Positions 6,557 through 7,726 of a stretch of 7,726 nucleotides of DNA are shown in pieces. The notes beneath the pieces were generated by a model, which made no database searches, was not told the DNA's origin, and saw only the letters and a program-made list of their open reading frames with translations. Within the stretch, counting starts at the first letter, position 1, and the number at the start of each line of letters is the position of its first letter. Location of the stretch: the NCBI GenBank assembly GCA_946885605.1, contig CAMPGR010000156.1, forward strand, positions 1-7,726. Direction: 5' to 3'. The DNA comes from an uncultured Pseudomonadota bacterium. Its GTDB lineage: Bacteria; Pseudomonadota; Gammaproteobacteria; Burkholderiales; SG8-41. The position numbers and the translations under genes were made by a program.

Positions 6557-6584
6557 GCGCGCGGGCTAAAACCAGCCCTCGCGC
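6557..6584 (+). other. Hairpin between receptor and LVIVD-repeat genes
   Basis: An 11-base-pair inverted repeat with one C-T mismatch (left arm 6557-6567, right arm 6574-6584) closes a 6-base AAAACC loop. It begins 10 bases after the receptor stop and ends 9 bases before the AAGGAG of the next gene. No T-run follows, so it is not a classic intrinsic terminator. It may instead stabilise the receptor message or set the expression ratio of the two genes. Confidence 0.5.
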
Positions 6585-6593
6585 GATCCACAT

Positions 6594-6599
6594 AAGGAG
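6594..6599 (+). promoter_or_regulatory. Strong ribosome binding site for the LVIVD-repeat gene
   Basis: AAGGAG lies 6 bases before the ATG at 6606. It is the best Shine-Dalgarno match in the window and fixes the start of a gene whose end is outside it. Confidence 0.75.
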
Positions 6600-6605
6600 C
6601 CTGAC

Positions 6606-7726
6606 ATGAGCAGCGCCAAGGGAATACGCGAAGTCGCGTACGTGGATACGCGGCACGGCGGCGGCGTCCGGCACGAGCAGCTCGAGCGGCGCGGTTTCGA
6701 TCCGCTCGCGTGGCACGATTGCGCCGGGGGCGGGCAGGTCGTCGTCGAAAGAGGCATCGCGTATATCGGCAACATGCGCAACCCGCATGGCACGCTCATC
6801 ATCGACGTGTCCGATCCCCGGCATCCCAGGCTGCTCTCCGAAATTTCCATGCCGCCCGGCACACACTCGCACAAGGTGCGGGTGGCGGGCGACATCATGC
6901 TGACCAACCGCGAAGTGCTCGGCGAGCGCGTGCGGCGCGGCGAGACGCCGCCCGAAGACTTCCAGGGCGGGCTCGGCATCTACGACGTTTCGAACCCCGC
7001 GCGGCCGAAGCTCATCACGTTCTGGAACACGACCGACAAGCCGGGTCCGGGCTATGCGCGCGGCGTGCACCGCTTCGACTTCGACGGGCGCTACGCCTAC
7101 ATCTCGCCGACATGGGACGGCTACCTCGGCAACATCGTCATGATCCTCGATCTAAAGGATCCGGCGCGTCCCGAGGAAGTCGGCCGCTGGTGGATGCCGG
7201 GGCAATGGACCGCGGGCGGGGAGAAGCCATCGTGGACGGGCGCCGCGCACAAGTGCCATCATCCGCTGCGCTACGGCAATCGCCTCTATACGAGCTACTG
7301 GCACGGCGGGTTTGTGATCCTCGATATCGAGGACATGACGAAGCCGTGGCCCGTCTCTCATCTCGACTGGAGCCCGCCGTTCCCATGGCCCACGCACACG
7401 TGCCTGCGCATCCCATTCAAGATCGATAACCGCGATTTCATGGTGGTGTCCGACGAAGACGTCGTGCGTCTCGAAGATTGTCCGCCGTATCCTTCGGCTT
7501 TCCTGTGGATCGTGGACATCACCGACGAAGCGCATCCGATGCCGATCGCGACTTTTCAGCTGGACGGCATTCCACCGGAAGAGCAGCCTTACATGACCGG
7601 TTGCCATCAGCCGTGCGAAAAAGTGACCGGAACCGAAATTCCGGTTGCATGGTTCGCGCATGGACTGCGCATCGTCGATATTTCGCGCCCGCACGCCCCG
7701 CGGGAAGTTGCGCATTTCCTGCCCGA
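6606..7726 (+). CDS. LVIVD-repeat beta-propeller protein, C-terminus cut by window edge
   Basis: The frame from the ATG at 6606 stays open to the right edge, giving 373 residues with no stop. Six LVIVD-type repeats are visible: TLIIDVSDPRHPRLLSEI (63-80), LGIYDVSNPARPKLITFW (123-140), IVMILDLKDPARPEEVGRW (177-195), FVILDIEDMTKPWPVSHL (236-253), LWIVDITDEAHPMPIATF (300-317) and LRIVDISRPHAPREVAHF (354-371). Spacing of 54-64 residues fits beta-propeller blades. Each is preceded by a histidine: H37, H87, H155, H215, H264 and H334, with cysteines nearby at 39, 217, 266, 333 and 337. There is no signal peptide, so it is probably cytoplasmic. It lies 59 bases after the receptor gene on the same strand and may share its transcript. 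Pfam-type LVIVD proteins have no general assigned function; the histidine pattern hints at a metal site, but that is inference. Confidence 0.87.
   Translation, partial: MSSAKGIREVAYVDTRHGGGVRHEQLERRGFDPLAWHDCAGGGQVVVERGIAYIGNMRNPHGTLIIDVSDPRHPRLLSEISMPPGTHSHKVRVAGDIMLTNREVLGERVRRGETPPEDFQGGLGIYDVSNPARPKLITFWNTTDKPGPGYARGVHRFDFDGRYAYISPTWDGYLGNIVMILDLKDPARPEEVGRWWMPGQWTAGGEKPSWTGAAHKCHHPLRYGNRLYTSYWHGGFVILDIEDMTKPWPVSHLDWSPPFPWPTHTCLRIPFKIDNRDFMVVSDEDVVRLEDCPPYPSAFLWIVDITDEAHPMPIATFQLDGIPPEEQPYMTGCHQPCEKVTGTEIPVAWFAHGLRIVDISRPHAPREVAHFLP

Noticed and set aside
6557..6584. Intrinsic terminator after the receptor gene
   Set aside because: The stem-loop is real by eye, but no T-run follows, so it is reported as a hairpin of uncertain role.
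5296..6591. Long minus-strand open frame (431 codons) antisense to the receptor gene
   Set aside because: It lies opposite a clear Bug-family gene, its product is arginine- and histidine-rich without recognisable motifs, and such frames are common shadows of GC-rich genes. Only its last 30 codons, outside the receptor gene, look interesting.
6710..7429. Plus-strand open frame of 239 codons inside the LVIVD-repeat gene
   Set aside because: It is out of frame with the clear repeat protein and its sequence is low-complexity Arg/Ala.

Overview
This is a GC-rich, densely packed stretch from what is most likely a betaproteobacterium of the Burkholderiales type. The main clue is a Bug-family (tripartite tricarboxylate) periplasmic binding protein next to a small catabolic operon, an arrangement typical of that group. 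No tRNA, rRNA, CRISPR array or insertion sequence is visible. The organism assignment is an inference from gene content and base composition.

Layout: (1) 1-316, minus: N-terminal part of an enoyl-CoA hydratase/isomerase (crotonase) running off the left edge. (2) 425-820, plus: unrecognised 131-residue protein. (3) 881-1780, plus: polysaccharide-deacetylase-fold protein resembling cofactor-independent allantoinase (PuuE), with the usual metal triad altered. (4) 5150 down to 1764, minus: four tightly coupled genes in the order beta-hydroxyacid dehydrogenase, single-domain cupin, 2-keto-4-pentenoate hydratase-like enzyme, amidase. Two junctions are ATGA overlaps and one is a 2-base gap. (5) 5151-5586: a gap holding a candidate minus-strand promoter, a good ribosome binding site and what looks like a broken reading frame upstream of the operon. 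(6) 5587-6546, plus: Bug-type solute receptor. (7) 6606 to the right edge, plus: an open-ended LVIVD-repeat beta-propeller protein, at least 373 residues, with one histidine at an equivalent place in each of six blades.

How they may work together: the receptor probably captures a small carboxylated molecule, and the divergent operon supplies an amide hydrolase, a hydratase for an enol/keto acid, a dehydrogenase for a hydroxy acid or semialdehyde, and a cupin of unknown chemistry. This fits degradation of an organic acid or amide, possibly ring-derived or ureide-like. The substrate cannot be told from sequence. The convergent deacetylase-like gene overlaps the amidase by 17 bases at their 3' ends and may belong to the same pathway.
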